Below, piece by piece: positions 29,567 to 36,073 of a DNA stretch of 41,887 nt. Origin of the DNA: Patescibacteria group bacterium. Its GTDB lineage: Bacteria > Patescibacteriota > Doudnabacteria > UBA920. A program made the position numbers and the translations under genes. The stretch is from contig WARV01000014.1 of assembly GCA_013387205.1 (NCBI GenBank), positions 1 to 41,887 on the forward strand, read 5' to 3'. Each line of letters opens with the position of its first letter. Position 1 is the first letter of the stretch. The notes under the pieces are model-generated. The model was given only the letters and a program-made list of their open reading frames with translations. It was not told where the DNA came from and ran no database searches.

Positions 29567-30088
29567 TTAAAACACCAATTTGGCGATTACATCGCTTCTA
29601 AAGCCGCGGGACTTTAGGCGATTAGCTATTTTTTGTTTTTCCTTTCCCGCCTCTCCCAAGTCGTAACTGCTGTATGTTATATTATCATCCTTTTCGCTAT
29701 CCTTTACAGCATAGCCTTCTTTCTTTAAAAGCCTTTTGCCGATTTCCAATTCTTCTTCTTTGCTCAAACCTTCTTCCAAAGTTTTATCAATAAGGTCGTT
29801 CGGCAATTTTTTTTGCATCAGCTTTTTTTTAATGCCATAATACCCTAAATTCCTGTACCGCTTTAAATTGTCCAAAAAAATTTCCGCATACCTTCGGTCA
29901 TCAAGATACTTTTGTTGGTAAAGCCTTTCCACCGTTTGCTCAATGACAGATGGAAGGTATCCGCGCTTTTCCATTTTCTCCCTCAGCTCGCCGATTGTCC
30001 TAAGCCTTAAAGACAGCAGAAAAACCGCATACTCGTATGCCTTATCCAAATTATCCGGCTCCTTGGTCTTGCTTGTGGTCTTAAACAT
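29567..30088 (-). CDS. recX: Regulatory protein RecX
   Basis: A 173-residue modulator of RecA filaments built of three-helix repeats. The signatures are AVFLLSLRLRTIGELREKMEKRGY, then YLDDRRYAEIFLDNLKRYRNLGYYGIKKKLMQKKL, and the C-terminal KIANRLKSRGFRSDVIAKLV. Each is a RecX repeat with the (K/R)G(Y/F) turn. Length is normal. It is not next to recA in this window. The call rests on the repeat pattern. Confidence 0.92.
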   Translation of the reverse strand: MFKTTSKTKEPDNLDKAYEYAVFLLSLRLRTIGELREKMEKRGYLPSVIEQTVERLYQQKYLDDRRYAEIFLDNLKRYRNLGYYGIKKKLMQKKLPNDLIDKTLEEGLSKEEELEIGKRLLKKEGYAVKDSEKDDNITYSSYDLGEAGKEKQKIANRLKSRGFRSDVIAKLVF

Positions 30089-30163
30089 GAAAAATATTTA
30101 TTGATAATTTCCGCGAGCGATCCGCGTACCAATCAGCGTCTTTTCAGCGGCTTTAGCAGACCG

Positions 30164-30210
30164 TTGACTAGAGTGCTAATCATGTTATACTATAATTAGT
30201 ATAGCACTAA
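30164..30210 (+). promoter_or_regulatory. Promoter with CIRCE-like half-sites upstream of clpC
   Basis: TTGACT (30164-30169), 16 nt, TATACT (30186-30191). The spacer holds GAGTGCTAA (30171-30179), identical to one CIRCE half-site. The reversed partner ATAGCACTAA (30201-30210) lies just downstream of the -10 box. The half-sites are in the opposite order and spacing to a classical CIRCE (TTAGCACTC-N9-GAGTGCTAA), so control by an HrcA-type repressor is only suggested. Confidence 0.5.
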
Positions 30211-30375
30211 TAATTTAAGGATTGGAAAACATCTTAAAAACCAGCCTTATTTATGTAACCTTATTAAAATAATAATAGCTAAAAGTTCGGTTAAGAATCT
30301 TAAAAACACATAATAATATAGTTGATAACCCGTCAAATAAATTGCTTGACAACCACATTTTATTGATACCTTATG

Positions 30376-30522
30376 CCCTGTAGAGCTTCTTTGAGAACTT
30401 AAGAATGATGCCCAAAAATTCAAAGATGATTCTTCATAGGCATAAATATCGTTAATTAACATCTAATCGTTATCGTGTTACCTGCCTTAGGCAGGTAACA
30501 ATCTCAAAGAAATTCTACAGGG
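30376..30522 (+). promoter_or_regulatory. clpC leader structure masking the start region
   Basis: CCCTGTAGAGCTTCTTTGAGA (30376-30396) can pair with TCTCAAAGAAATTCTACAGGG (30502-30522), which ends 1 nt before the clpC ATG. Only two positions mismatch. Inside it is a perfect hairpin, GTTACCTGCC-tta-GGCAGGTAAC (30477-30499), and a weaker AAGAATGATG/GATGATTCTT pair. In the mRNA this would sequester the translation start. It could be an RNA thermometer or cis-regulatory switch, or another dispersed palindrome. Confidence 0.55.
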
Positions 30523-30523
30523 T

Positions 30524-33067
30524 ATGACAAACTTTACTTACATTTTAGAAAGGCTTTCAAGCCGCGCGAAAAACGCGCTGATTATGGCTCAGCTGGTTTC
30601 CGAGGAATTAAAGCACGACCATATCGGCACTGAGCATTTGCTTTTTGGAGTCATCTCTGAAAAGAGTTCTTTTGCCGCGGAAATTTTGACCAAGACCAAG
30701 CTGACCGCGGACACGGTCAAGCTGGAACTGGCTTCCGTAAACAGCAATAATACCGTTTCCAACTGGAAGCCGGTTTTGTCCGAAAACCTGAAATCCGTAA
30801 TTGAAAAATCCGCCATTGTCGCCAGCCAATACGGCTACCAGTTCATCGGCACCGAGCATTTCCTCTACGGGTTATTGTCCGGCAACCAAAACAGGGCCAA
30901 GGTAATCCTTTCCAAGCTTGGTGTGGACATTTTTGAGCTTGAACAAAACCTGATTGGTGTTTTTGAAAACATCTCCAAATTCCCGGAAATGCCCGGTGAA
31001 GGCGTTTCTCCCCAGCCAATGGACAACGGACCAGCCTCGTCAGGCAGCCCCAGGCTCGACAATAAAAAAGGCGGGCTCTTGGAATACTTTACGACAGATG
31101 TCACCAAGCGGGCCAAAGACGGGCTTATTGATCCGGTCATTGGCAGGAAAACTGAAATTGAAAGATTAATTTCTATTTTAAACAGGCGCACCAAGAATAA
31201 CCCCATTCTAATCGGCGAAGCCGGAGTCGGAAAAACTGCTATTGTCGAAGGTTTGGCTTTAGCCATTGCCAAGCGCGAAGTCCCCGATTCCCTTTTGGAT
31301 AAAAAAATCTTAAGCCTGGATTTGGCATTAATTGTTGCCGGCAGCATGTTTCGCGGCGAATTCGAAAACCGCTTAAAGCAGATTATTGAAGAAGTCAAAG
31401 ACAACAAGAATGTCATTTTGTTCATTGACGAGCTCCATACCATGGTAGGCGCAGGCGCGACTACGGGCTCGCTTGATGCGGCCAACATTTTAAAACCTGC
31501 TTTGGCCAGAGGCGAGCTTAGGGCCATTGGTGCAACAACTTTGTCCGAATACAAAAAATACATAGAAGCGGATGCGGCTTTAGAACGCAGGTTCCAGCCA
31601 ATATTGGTGGATGAGCCGAGCAAGGAAGAAACTGTGGAAATATTAAAAGGCTTAAAGCCCAACTACGAAAAGCACCACAACGTAACCATTACTGACGAAG
31701 CAATAAAATCGGCCGTCGAGCTTTCCTCCCGCTACATCCAGGACCGCTTTTTGCCTGACAAAGCAGTGGACTTAATAGATGAAACCGCGGCATTTTTGCG
31801 CAGCATCAACAGCAACAGCAAACTTTTGCGCGCTACGAAGAAGATAGAAGCCGACCTTTTGTCTTTGGAAGAAGAGAAAACCAAAGCGGTTTTAGCGCAG
31901 GATTTTACCACAGCATTGCACTTAAGGGCACAGGAAGAAAAATTGCTCAAACAGAAGAACGAACTGTCCAAGAGTTTAGCTGTGGAAACCCAGACCACAA
32001 AGCACGTTATCGGCTCTGAAGATATTGCCCACACCGTTTCCATGATGACTAAAATCCCCTTGTCAAAAGTTGCCAAAACCGAAATTGGCAAGCTGGCTAA
32101 TTTGGACAAGATTTTGAAAAACAAGATTATCGGCCAGGATGAAGCAGTGGAAGAAGTCGCCAAATCCATAAGGCGCTCACGGGCTGGCATTACTGATCCA
32201 AGAAGGCCGCTTGGTTCGTTCATCTTTTTGGGACCGACCGGTGTCGGCAAAACCGAAACCGCCAAAATTTTGGCATCTGAAGTTTTTGAAGACGAAGATG
32301 CCCTTATCCGCGTGGACATGTCGGAATTCATGGAAAGGCATAATGTGGCGCGGCTCATTGGCGCCCCAGCCGGTTACGTAGGCTACGAAGAAGGCGGCAG
32401 GCTGACTGAAGCGGTCAGGAGAAAACCTTACGCCGTGGTCTTGTTCGATGAAATTGAAAAAGCCAACCCGGACGTGTTTAACATCTTGCTGCAAATTTTG
32501 GAAGACGGGCAGCTGACTGACGCAGCCGGCAAAAAAGTGAATTTCCGTAACACTATTGTCATAATGACATCCAATTTGGGCATGCAGGAACTTACCACCC
32601 AGGCAGCCAAAATCGGCTTTGCGGAACAAACCGAAGAAGAGACCGACCAAAAGTCAAAACTGGAAAAGGAATACGAAAATATCAAAGGCACGGTACTGGA
32701 TACTTTAAAGACCGAATTCCGTCCGGAATTTTTGAACAGGATAGACAAAATTATTGTCTTTAAGCCTTTGGGATTAGAAGAACTGAAGAAAATCACCCAG
32801 CTGCAAATTTCTTATTTGCAGGAAAGGCTGCTGGCCCAAGAAGTCCAGTTTACCGTCAACCCGGCTGTGATTAAATTCATCACTGATAAAAGTTTCGATC
32901 CTGCCCAGGGAGCCAGATTTGTCAGAAAAAACATCCAAGACTTTTTGGAAGATCCGCTGGCGGAAAAAATAATTTCCGGCGGAGCTAAGGAAGGCATGGC
33001 AATAACGGCAGACGTGAAAAAAGACAAAATTGTCTTTACCGTGGAAAAACAACCAGTTCCTGCGTAA
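30524..33067 (+). CDS. clpC: ClpC-type AAA+ unfoldase (Clp ATP-binding subunit)
   Basis: An 847-residue Hsp100 unfoldase. The double Clp-N domain occupies about 1-150. AAA-1 has GEAGVGKTAIVEG and LFIDELHTMVGAG. A short middle region with a UVR-like segment (TKAVLAQDFTTALHLRAQEEKL) marks ClpC rather than ClpB. AAA-2 has GPTGVGKTETAK and VVLFDEIEKANPDVFN. The ClpP-docking loop is AKIGFAEQ, so it should feed the ClpP protease. clpP is not in this window. The long structured 5' leader suggests post-transcriptional control. Identification is certain. Confidence 0.96.
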   Translation: MTNFTYILERLSSRAKNALIMAQLVSEELKHDHIGTEHLLFGVISEKSSFAAEILTKTKLTADTVKLELASVNSNNTVSNWKPVLSENLKSVIEKSAIVASQYGYQFIGTEHFLYGLLSGNQNRAKVILSKLGVDIFELEQNLIGVFENISKFPEMPGEGVSPQPMDNGPASSGSPRLDNKKGGLLEYFTTDVTKRAKDGLIDPVIGRKTEIERLISILNRRTKNNPILIGEAGVGKTAIVEGLALAIAKREVPDSLLDKKILSLDLALIVAGSMFRGEFENRLKQIIEEVKDNKNVILFIDELHTMVGAGATTGSLDAANILKPALARGELRAIGATTLSEYKKYIEADAALERRFQPILVDEPSKEETVEILKGLKPNYEKHHNVTITDEAIKSAVELSSRYIQDRFLPDKAVDLIDETAAFLRSINSNSKLLRATKKIEADLLSLEEEKTKAVLAQDFTTALHLRAQEEKLLKQKNELSKSLAVETQTTKHVIGSEDIAHTVSMMTKIPLSKVAKTEIGKLANLDKILKNKIIGQDEAVEEVAKSIRRSRAGITDPRRPLGSFIFLGPTGVGKTETAKILASEVFEDEDALIRVDMSEFMERHNVARLIGAPAGYVGYEEGGRLTEAVRRKPYAVVLFDEIEKANPDVFNILLQILEDGQLTDAAGKKVNFRNTIVIMTSNLGMQELTTQAAKIGFAEQTEEETDQKSKLEKEYENIKGTVLDTLKTEFRPEFLNRIDKIIVFKPLGLEELKKITQLQISYLQERLLAQEVQFTVNPAVIKFITDKSFDPAQGARFVRKNIQDFLEDPLAEKIISGGAKEGMAITADVKKDKIVFTVEKQPVPA

Positions 33068-33145
33068 ACAGGAATCCTGAGCGAAGTCTAAGGGTACCTA
33101 GTGTAGATGAAATCACCCGCCTTCGCTTATGCTACGGCGAGGTAC

Positions 33146-33169
33146 TGTAGGGGCGGATATTATCCGCCC
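33146..33169 (+). repeat. REP-type palindrome downstream of clpC
   Basis: TGTAG then GGGCGGAT-att-ATCCGCCC, the same stem as the REPs in miaA, gatB and the RAYT gene, followed by TTTTATT. Confidence 0.88.
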
Positions 33170-33271
33170 TTTTATTATCCCATAAGTATTATGTTATTGT
33201 CCCATCCTGGACTTGATCCGGGATCCAGAACCAAGGCATTAATATCAATGATCATCTTTGACGCAACAAAA

Positions 33272-33318
33272 GAACGGCCAAAACCTAAGAATATTAGGAT
33301 TTAGCCGTTCTTTTAAAG
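33272..33318 (+). terminator. ACGGC-family hairpin, possible clpC terminator
   Basis: GAACGGCCAAAACCTAA pairs with TTAGGATTTAGCCGTTC around a short loop, followed by TTTTAAAG. It could terminate clpC transcription 200 nt after the stop. It belongs to the family also seen at 1547 and 26713. Confidence 0.55.
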
Positions 33319-33347
33319 TTGAACAGTTCGTTTTTTACCTATATAAT
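33319..33347 (+). promoter_or_regulatory. Promoter of the 88-aa orphan gene
   Basis: TTGAAC (33319-33324), 17 nt, TATAAT (33342-33347). It is followed by an AGGAGG ribosome binding site at 33367-33372. Confidence 0.75.
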
Positions 33348-33376
33348 AATTTAGATCGTATCCTTTAGGAGGACTC

Positions 33377-33643
33377 ATGACCAAAGGGGAGTTTGTGAAC
33401 AGATGTATTGAGATGAAACCGGGAACCATGGCATTATTAGTGCCTTCTGAGTTTAAAGGGCTTCCCGAGGAAGAAAAGGATAAAGAAGTTTACGATATGA
33501 TAAAAGAAGCCCGCGGACGCCGGCCTGGCCCTTGGTACAATTTGAAATACACAAGACGCGGTGACATTGTAGATTTCACCTGCCATCCTGATCCTGTCCT
33601 GCCCAAAGGACCCCATCGCCCGCAATCCTCGCAATACGCATAA
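33377..33643 (+). CDS. Small orphan protein (88 aa)
   Basis: An 88-residue soluble protein, not recognised. It has an acidic middle (GLPEEEKDKEVYDMIKEARG) and a basic, Pro/His-rich C-terminus (HPDPVLPKGPHRPQSSQ). A strong AGGAGG site lies 4 nt before the ATG, a consensus-like promoter lies upstream and an intrinsic terminator downstream. This is the same design as the small genes at 18501-20000, so it probably belongs to the same class of independently expressed small genes. Confidence 0.75.
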   Translation: MTKGEFVNRCIEMKPGTMALLVPSEFKGLPEEEKDKEVYDMIKEARGRRPGPWYNLKYTRRGDIVDFTCHPDPVLPKGPHRPQSSQYA

Positions 33644-33669
33644 GGAAAAATCTTGTGCAAAACGCCTAA

Positions 33670-33715
33670 GACGGAAGTTTCGATGTTCGAAACTTCCGTC
33701 TCACTTTTTATTTGC
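33670..33715 (+). terminator. Terminator after the 88-aa gene
   Basis: GACGGAAGTTTCGA (33670-33683) and TCGAAACTTCCGTC (33687-33700) with a 3-nt loop, followed by TCACTTTTTATTTG. Confidence 0.92.
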
Positions 33716-33758
33716 TTAAAAATATTTTTGGCGATATCATAAAAACATAAACTTGAAT

Positions 33759-33854
33759 CGGCGTCATCCTGAGTCCGAGTGCATCCGAGGGCGAAGGATC
33801 TCATTATGAATTAAGGATGCTTCGGTCGGATGCACTCCCTTAGGCATGACGCCG
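33759..33854. repeat. 96-nt stem-loop of the GTCATCCTGAG repeat type
   Basis: The outer arms CGGCGTCAT and ATGACGCCG pair exactly. Inside, GAGTGCATCCGAGG faces CGGTCGGATGCACTC, and GAAGGATC lies near the loop. GTCATCCTGAG...GAAGGATCTC is a dispersed repeat type found in many bacterial genomes. Related pieces lie at 1-70. Confidence 0.7.
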
Positions 33855-33886
33855 GAAGAGAGAAATGATGCTATAAAACCAAAATT

Positions 33887-34612
33887 ATGAACCTTTTTAG
33901 AGACTTGGTAAGTCCGTTTGCAACTGACATTAAAAATTTATTTTTAGACACAATTTTTCCAATAACCTGCCTGGTATGCAAAAAGGAGGGCCGGTTTATT
34001 TGCATTGACTGCAAAATGGGATTAAAGCGGCAAAGCAGCCAGCACTGCATTATGTGCGAAGGTAAATCCCCTTTTGGCTTTACCCATTCAGGCTGCCAAA
34101 CTCCTTTTGGCGCGGATGGGTTATTTTCTATTTTTGATTATCACGATGAAAACATTGCCAAAATAATCATCAATGGGAAATATGGATTTTTGCCAGGAGT
34201 GTTTAAGGAACTGGGAATAATTTTGGCCAGTGAAATAAAAAATAACAATCAGTTGATGGATAAAAACACATATTTGGTGCCAATCCCCCTTTCTAAACCT
34301 AGGAAACGCTGGCGCGGGTTCAACCAAGCGGAAATTTTATGCAAAACAATTTCCAAAGAACTGAATATGCCGTATGGCGATTTGCTCGTTAGGGCAAAAT
34401 CAACAAAGACACAAAAAGATTTGAAAAAGGAAGAACGGATAAAAAACGTGGAGGGGTGTTTTAAGCTTAAAAAAGGCATCAACCCTCACGGCGCAAATAT
34501 TATATTAATTGATGACGTAGTAACTACCGGCAGCACCCTGCTTGAAGCTGTCAAAGTCCTAAAAAGAAACGGCGCCGCAAAAGTCTGGTGCCTGACAGTT
34601 GCCAGGGATTGA
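33887..34612 (+). CDS. comF: ComF-family phosphoribosyltransferase-like protein
   Basis: A 241-residue protein. The N-terminal double zinc ribbon is CLVCKKEGRFICIDC and CIMCEGKSPFGFTHSGC. The type I phosphoribosyltransferase domain ends with the PRPP loop ILIDDVVTTGSTLLEAV, and RGFNQAEILCKTISKEL is the typical ComF segment. In naturally competent bacteria ComF acts with single-stranded DNA after uptake. DNA uptake fits the lifestyle proposed for these bacteria, but no other competence gene is in the window. Family assignment is firm. Confidence 0.93.
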   Translation: MNLFRDLVSPFATDIKNLFLDTIFPITCLVCKKEGRFICIDCKMGLKRQSSQHCIMCEGKSPFGFTHSGCQTPFGADGLFSIFDYHDENIAKIIINGKYGFLPGVFKELGIILASEIKNNNQLMDKNTYLVPIPLSKPRKRWRGFNQAEILCKTISKELNMPYGDLLVRAKSTKTQKDLKKEERIKNVEGCFKLKKGINPHGANIILIDDVVTTGSTLLEAVKVLKRNGAAKVWCLTVARD

Positions 34613-34614
34613 CC

Positions 34615-34648
34615 CCTCACTGTCCAATTCTATAGAATTGGACAGTGA
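34615..34648. repeat. CCAATTCTATAGAATTGG palindrome, copy 1
   Basis: A perfect palindrome of about 34 nt: CTCACTGTCC-AATTCTATAGAATT-GGACAGTGAG. It lies between the converging ends of comF and the arsR-type gene. It can act as a terminator stem or as a regulator-binding site. Confidence 0.8.
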
Positions 34649-34649
34649 G

Positions 34650-34931
34650 TTATTTGCAGAATAATCTCAAAATCTGATTTATTTCCCCATCTATCTTTGC
34701 GTTGACGCTATAAAAAACATGATCTGTTTTTCCCAAAGACTCCAAAATTTCCAAATCGTGGAGAATCCTTAAGTTACGAGAAGTGTTTTTTATTGATATC
34801 CCAATTTTATCTGCCAATTCTGATACTGCCGTTTTTCCATTATCATGCAAATGTTTAACAATTTGCAGACGATAAGGATTCGCCAATCCCCTAAAAATTT
34901 TCGCCCACTGGCTTATGTTTTTGTTACCCAT
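34650..34931 (-). CDS. ArsR-family winged-helix regulator
   Basis: A 93-residue single-domain transcription factor. The winged helix-turn-helix shows FRGLANPYRLQIVKHLHDNGKTAVSELADKIGISIKNTSRNLRILHDLEILESLGK, close to the ArsR/SmtB pattern. The metal-sensing Cys motif of ArsR (ELCVCDL) is replaced by TAVSELAD, so it is probably not a thiol-metal sensor. An 18-nt palindrome lies in its upstream region, upstream of the next gene and downstream of its own stop, making autoregulation through that site possible. Confidence 0.85.
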   Translation of the reverse strand: MGNKNISQWAKIFRGLANPYRLQIVKHLHDNGKTAVSELADKIGISIKNTSRNLRILHDLEILESLGKTDHVFYSVNAKIDGEINQILRLFCK

Positions 34932-34937
34932 ATTTTT

Positions 34938-34963
34938 CCGGTGTCCAATTCTATAGAATTGGA
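34938..34963. repeat. CCAATTCTATAGAATTGG palindrome, copy 2
   Basis: GTGTCCAATT-ctatag-AATTGGACAC, a perfect 26-nt palindrome directly upstream of the ArsR-type gene start (34931) and just downstream of the 251-aa gene. Its position suits an operator of the regulator or a terminator. Confidence 0.75.
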
Positions 34964-34978
34964 CACATGATAATTTAA

Positions 34979-35734
34979 TTATTCTTTTAAATGCAGATAT
35001 TTAATATTCAAAATATCTATCCTATCTATTAATTCTTTTTGTATCACCAGCGCATTGGATATAAACTTGTCGATTTTATCGTTTCGTTCCAGCTTGCGAA
35101 ATGACTCTATGCATCTTTGCAGCGAAGCTAATGACAAAATATATCCAATTCTATCAGTCCGCCATAAAAAATCCTCTTTTGTGCTGTAAAAATCATCATT
35201 TGGTTCATTGCTAGCAAATACGATTTTCCCAGAAACTGGCAAACAATTGGTCGAAATCCTAAACAAATTTAGATCTTTTGTCTTTTCATATTCCTCACTC
35301 GCAACTACAAGAACGTCCTGGCTCCATTTTTTTGCCATATGATATAATTTATCGCTTTCCAGTCTCTTCTCGTTAGGGTCTTCGTATTCTTCCATTTCTT
35401 TTTGAAGCTGCTGCCGTTCGAACCACCTTGACTTGGCAATATACGATTCATCAGGATCCCCAAAAAGCGTTTCTTCAAATATCGCCATTTCATGCATCCT
35501 GTTAGCATATTCTGGATTAGTTCTCATATTGTATTCAATTTTTTCCTGAATCTCTTTTTCTCTTTCTTTCTCCCGTTTTTCCCAATATTTTTCATCCAAA
35601 GTACCTTTGAAATATTCCTCGAAATTATCGTACCACATTGAACGAAATCCGGGATTATACATAAAATACGTATATTCAAACTCCCTCATTACATCTTTTT
35701 CTTCTGGAGTTAAATTTTTATCAGAATTCCACAT
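34979..35734 (-). CDS. Charged coiled-coil protein of unknown function (251 aa)
   Basis: A 251-residue soluble protein, not recognised. Its centre (about 45-130) is a highly charged helical stretch (EKYWEKREKEREKEIQEKIE and similar), likely coiled coil. The C-terminal third (WRTDRIGYILSLASLQRCIESFRKLERNDKID) looks globular and helical. No signal peptide or catalytic motif was seen. It is upstream of the ArsR-type gene on the same strand with a 47-nt gap, and both genes are preceded by the same palindrome, so they may be co-regulated. Confidence 0.7.
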   Translation of the reverse strand: MWNSDKNLTPEEKDVMREFEYTYFMYNPGFRSMWYDNFEEYFKGTLDEKYWEKREKEREKEIQEKIEYNMRTNPEYANRMHEMAIFEETLFGDPDESYIAKSRWFERQQLQKEMEEYEDPNEKRLESDKLYHMAKKWSQDVLVVASEEYEKTKDLNLFRISTNCLPVSGKIVFASNEPNDDFYSTKEDFLWRTDRIGYILSLASLQRCIESFRKLERNDKIDKFISNALVIQKELIDRIDILNIKYLHLKE

Positions 35735-35744
35735 TTATTTCGAC

Positions 35745-35772
35745 TATCCAATTCTATAGAATTGGATAGTGG
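35745..35772. repeat. CCAATTCTATAGAATTGG palindrome, copy 3
   Basis: ACTATCCAATT-ctatag-AATTGGATAGT, a perfect 28-nt palindrome just upstream of the 251-aa gene. Relative to the other copies the outer arm bases differ on both sides in a compensating way (TGTCC/GGACA versus TATCC/GGATA). Confidence 0.8.
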
Positions 35773-35850
35773 GTGTGTTTAATTTTGATTTCTTTTCAAA
35801 AATAGCTTTCTAACACTATTCTAATACAAATGTAATTTTATGCAAATATC

Positions 35851-35880
35851 AAAAATACCCATCTTTTGATGGGTATTTTT
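35851..35880 (-). terminator. Terminator of tRNA-Ser
   Basis: AAAAATACCCATC / GATGGGTATTTTT with a 4-nt loop, immediately 3' of the tRNA on the minus strand and sharing one base with its CCA end. It ends in a T-run on either strand. Confidence 0.85.
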
Positions 35881-35971
35881 GGCGGAGAGGGAGGGATTCG
35901 AACCCTCGGAACGATTTGACTCGTTCACCGGTTTAGCAAACCAGCGCACTAGGCCACTATGCGACCTCTCC
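35880..35971 (-). tRNA. tRNA-Ser (anticodon GCU)
   Basis: A 92-nt class II tRNA. The acceptor stem GGAGAGG pairs with CCTCTCC, and the 3' end is encoded as GCCA. The anticodon stem-loop CTGGTTTGCTAAACCGG gives anticodon GCT, reading AGC/AGU serine codons. The T-loop is GGTTCGAATCC, and a long variable arm (GAACGAGTC...GTTC) is typical of tRNA-Ser. The T stem and acceptor stem are fully paired. Confidence 0.96.
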
Positions 35972-36073
35972 AAATTTTTGGTATAATATTCTGCCTTATT
36001 ATTTTACATAAAAAAACCTTACTGGTCAATTATTAAAAATTTTTGATATACTAAAAGAAATATTTAGAATTTT

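Larger units (their letters stand above)
30089..30523. other. 435-nt divergent gap: clpC promoter and structured leader
   Basis: No gene is supported. A 71-codon minus-strand reading (30247-30462) is rejected. The stretch carries a promoter with an internal operator-like repeat (30164-30210), a GTCAA-N9-TTGAC motif (30332-30350), and a large inverted repeat whose right arm abuts the clpC start codon. Confidence 0.7.
33068..33376. other. 309-nt gap after clpC: REP, other palindromes, promoter
   Basis: No gene is supported. It contains a CCTTCGC...GGCGAGG repeat (33119-33142), a REP (33146-33169), a CTGGACTTGATCCGGG repeat (about 33206-33225), the ACGGC hairpin (33272-33311) and the promoter of the next small gene. 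Confidence 0.65.

Noticed and set aside
30247-30462. 71-codon minus-strand frame in the clpC leader
   Set aside because: It spans half of the inverted repeat, has no ribosome binding site and no similarity to a known family.
30865-31662. 265-codon open frame on the minus strand inside clpC
   Set aside because: It lies wholly antisense to the conserved AAA-1 region of clpC, shows no recognisable domain and is the usual shadow of a codon-biased gene.
31732-32358. 208-codon open frame antisense to clpC
   Set aside because: Same reason; Ser/Leu-rich with no family signature, and the sense strand is certain.
34650-34931. Arsenic- or metal-sensing ArsR repressor
   Set aside because: The Cys motif in the recognition-helix region is absent, and no ars or metal-transport gene is nearby.
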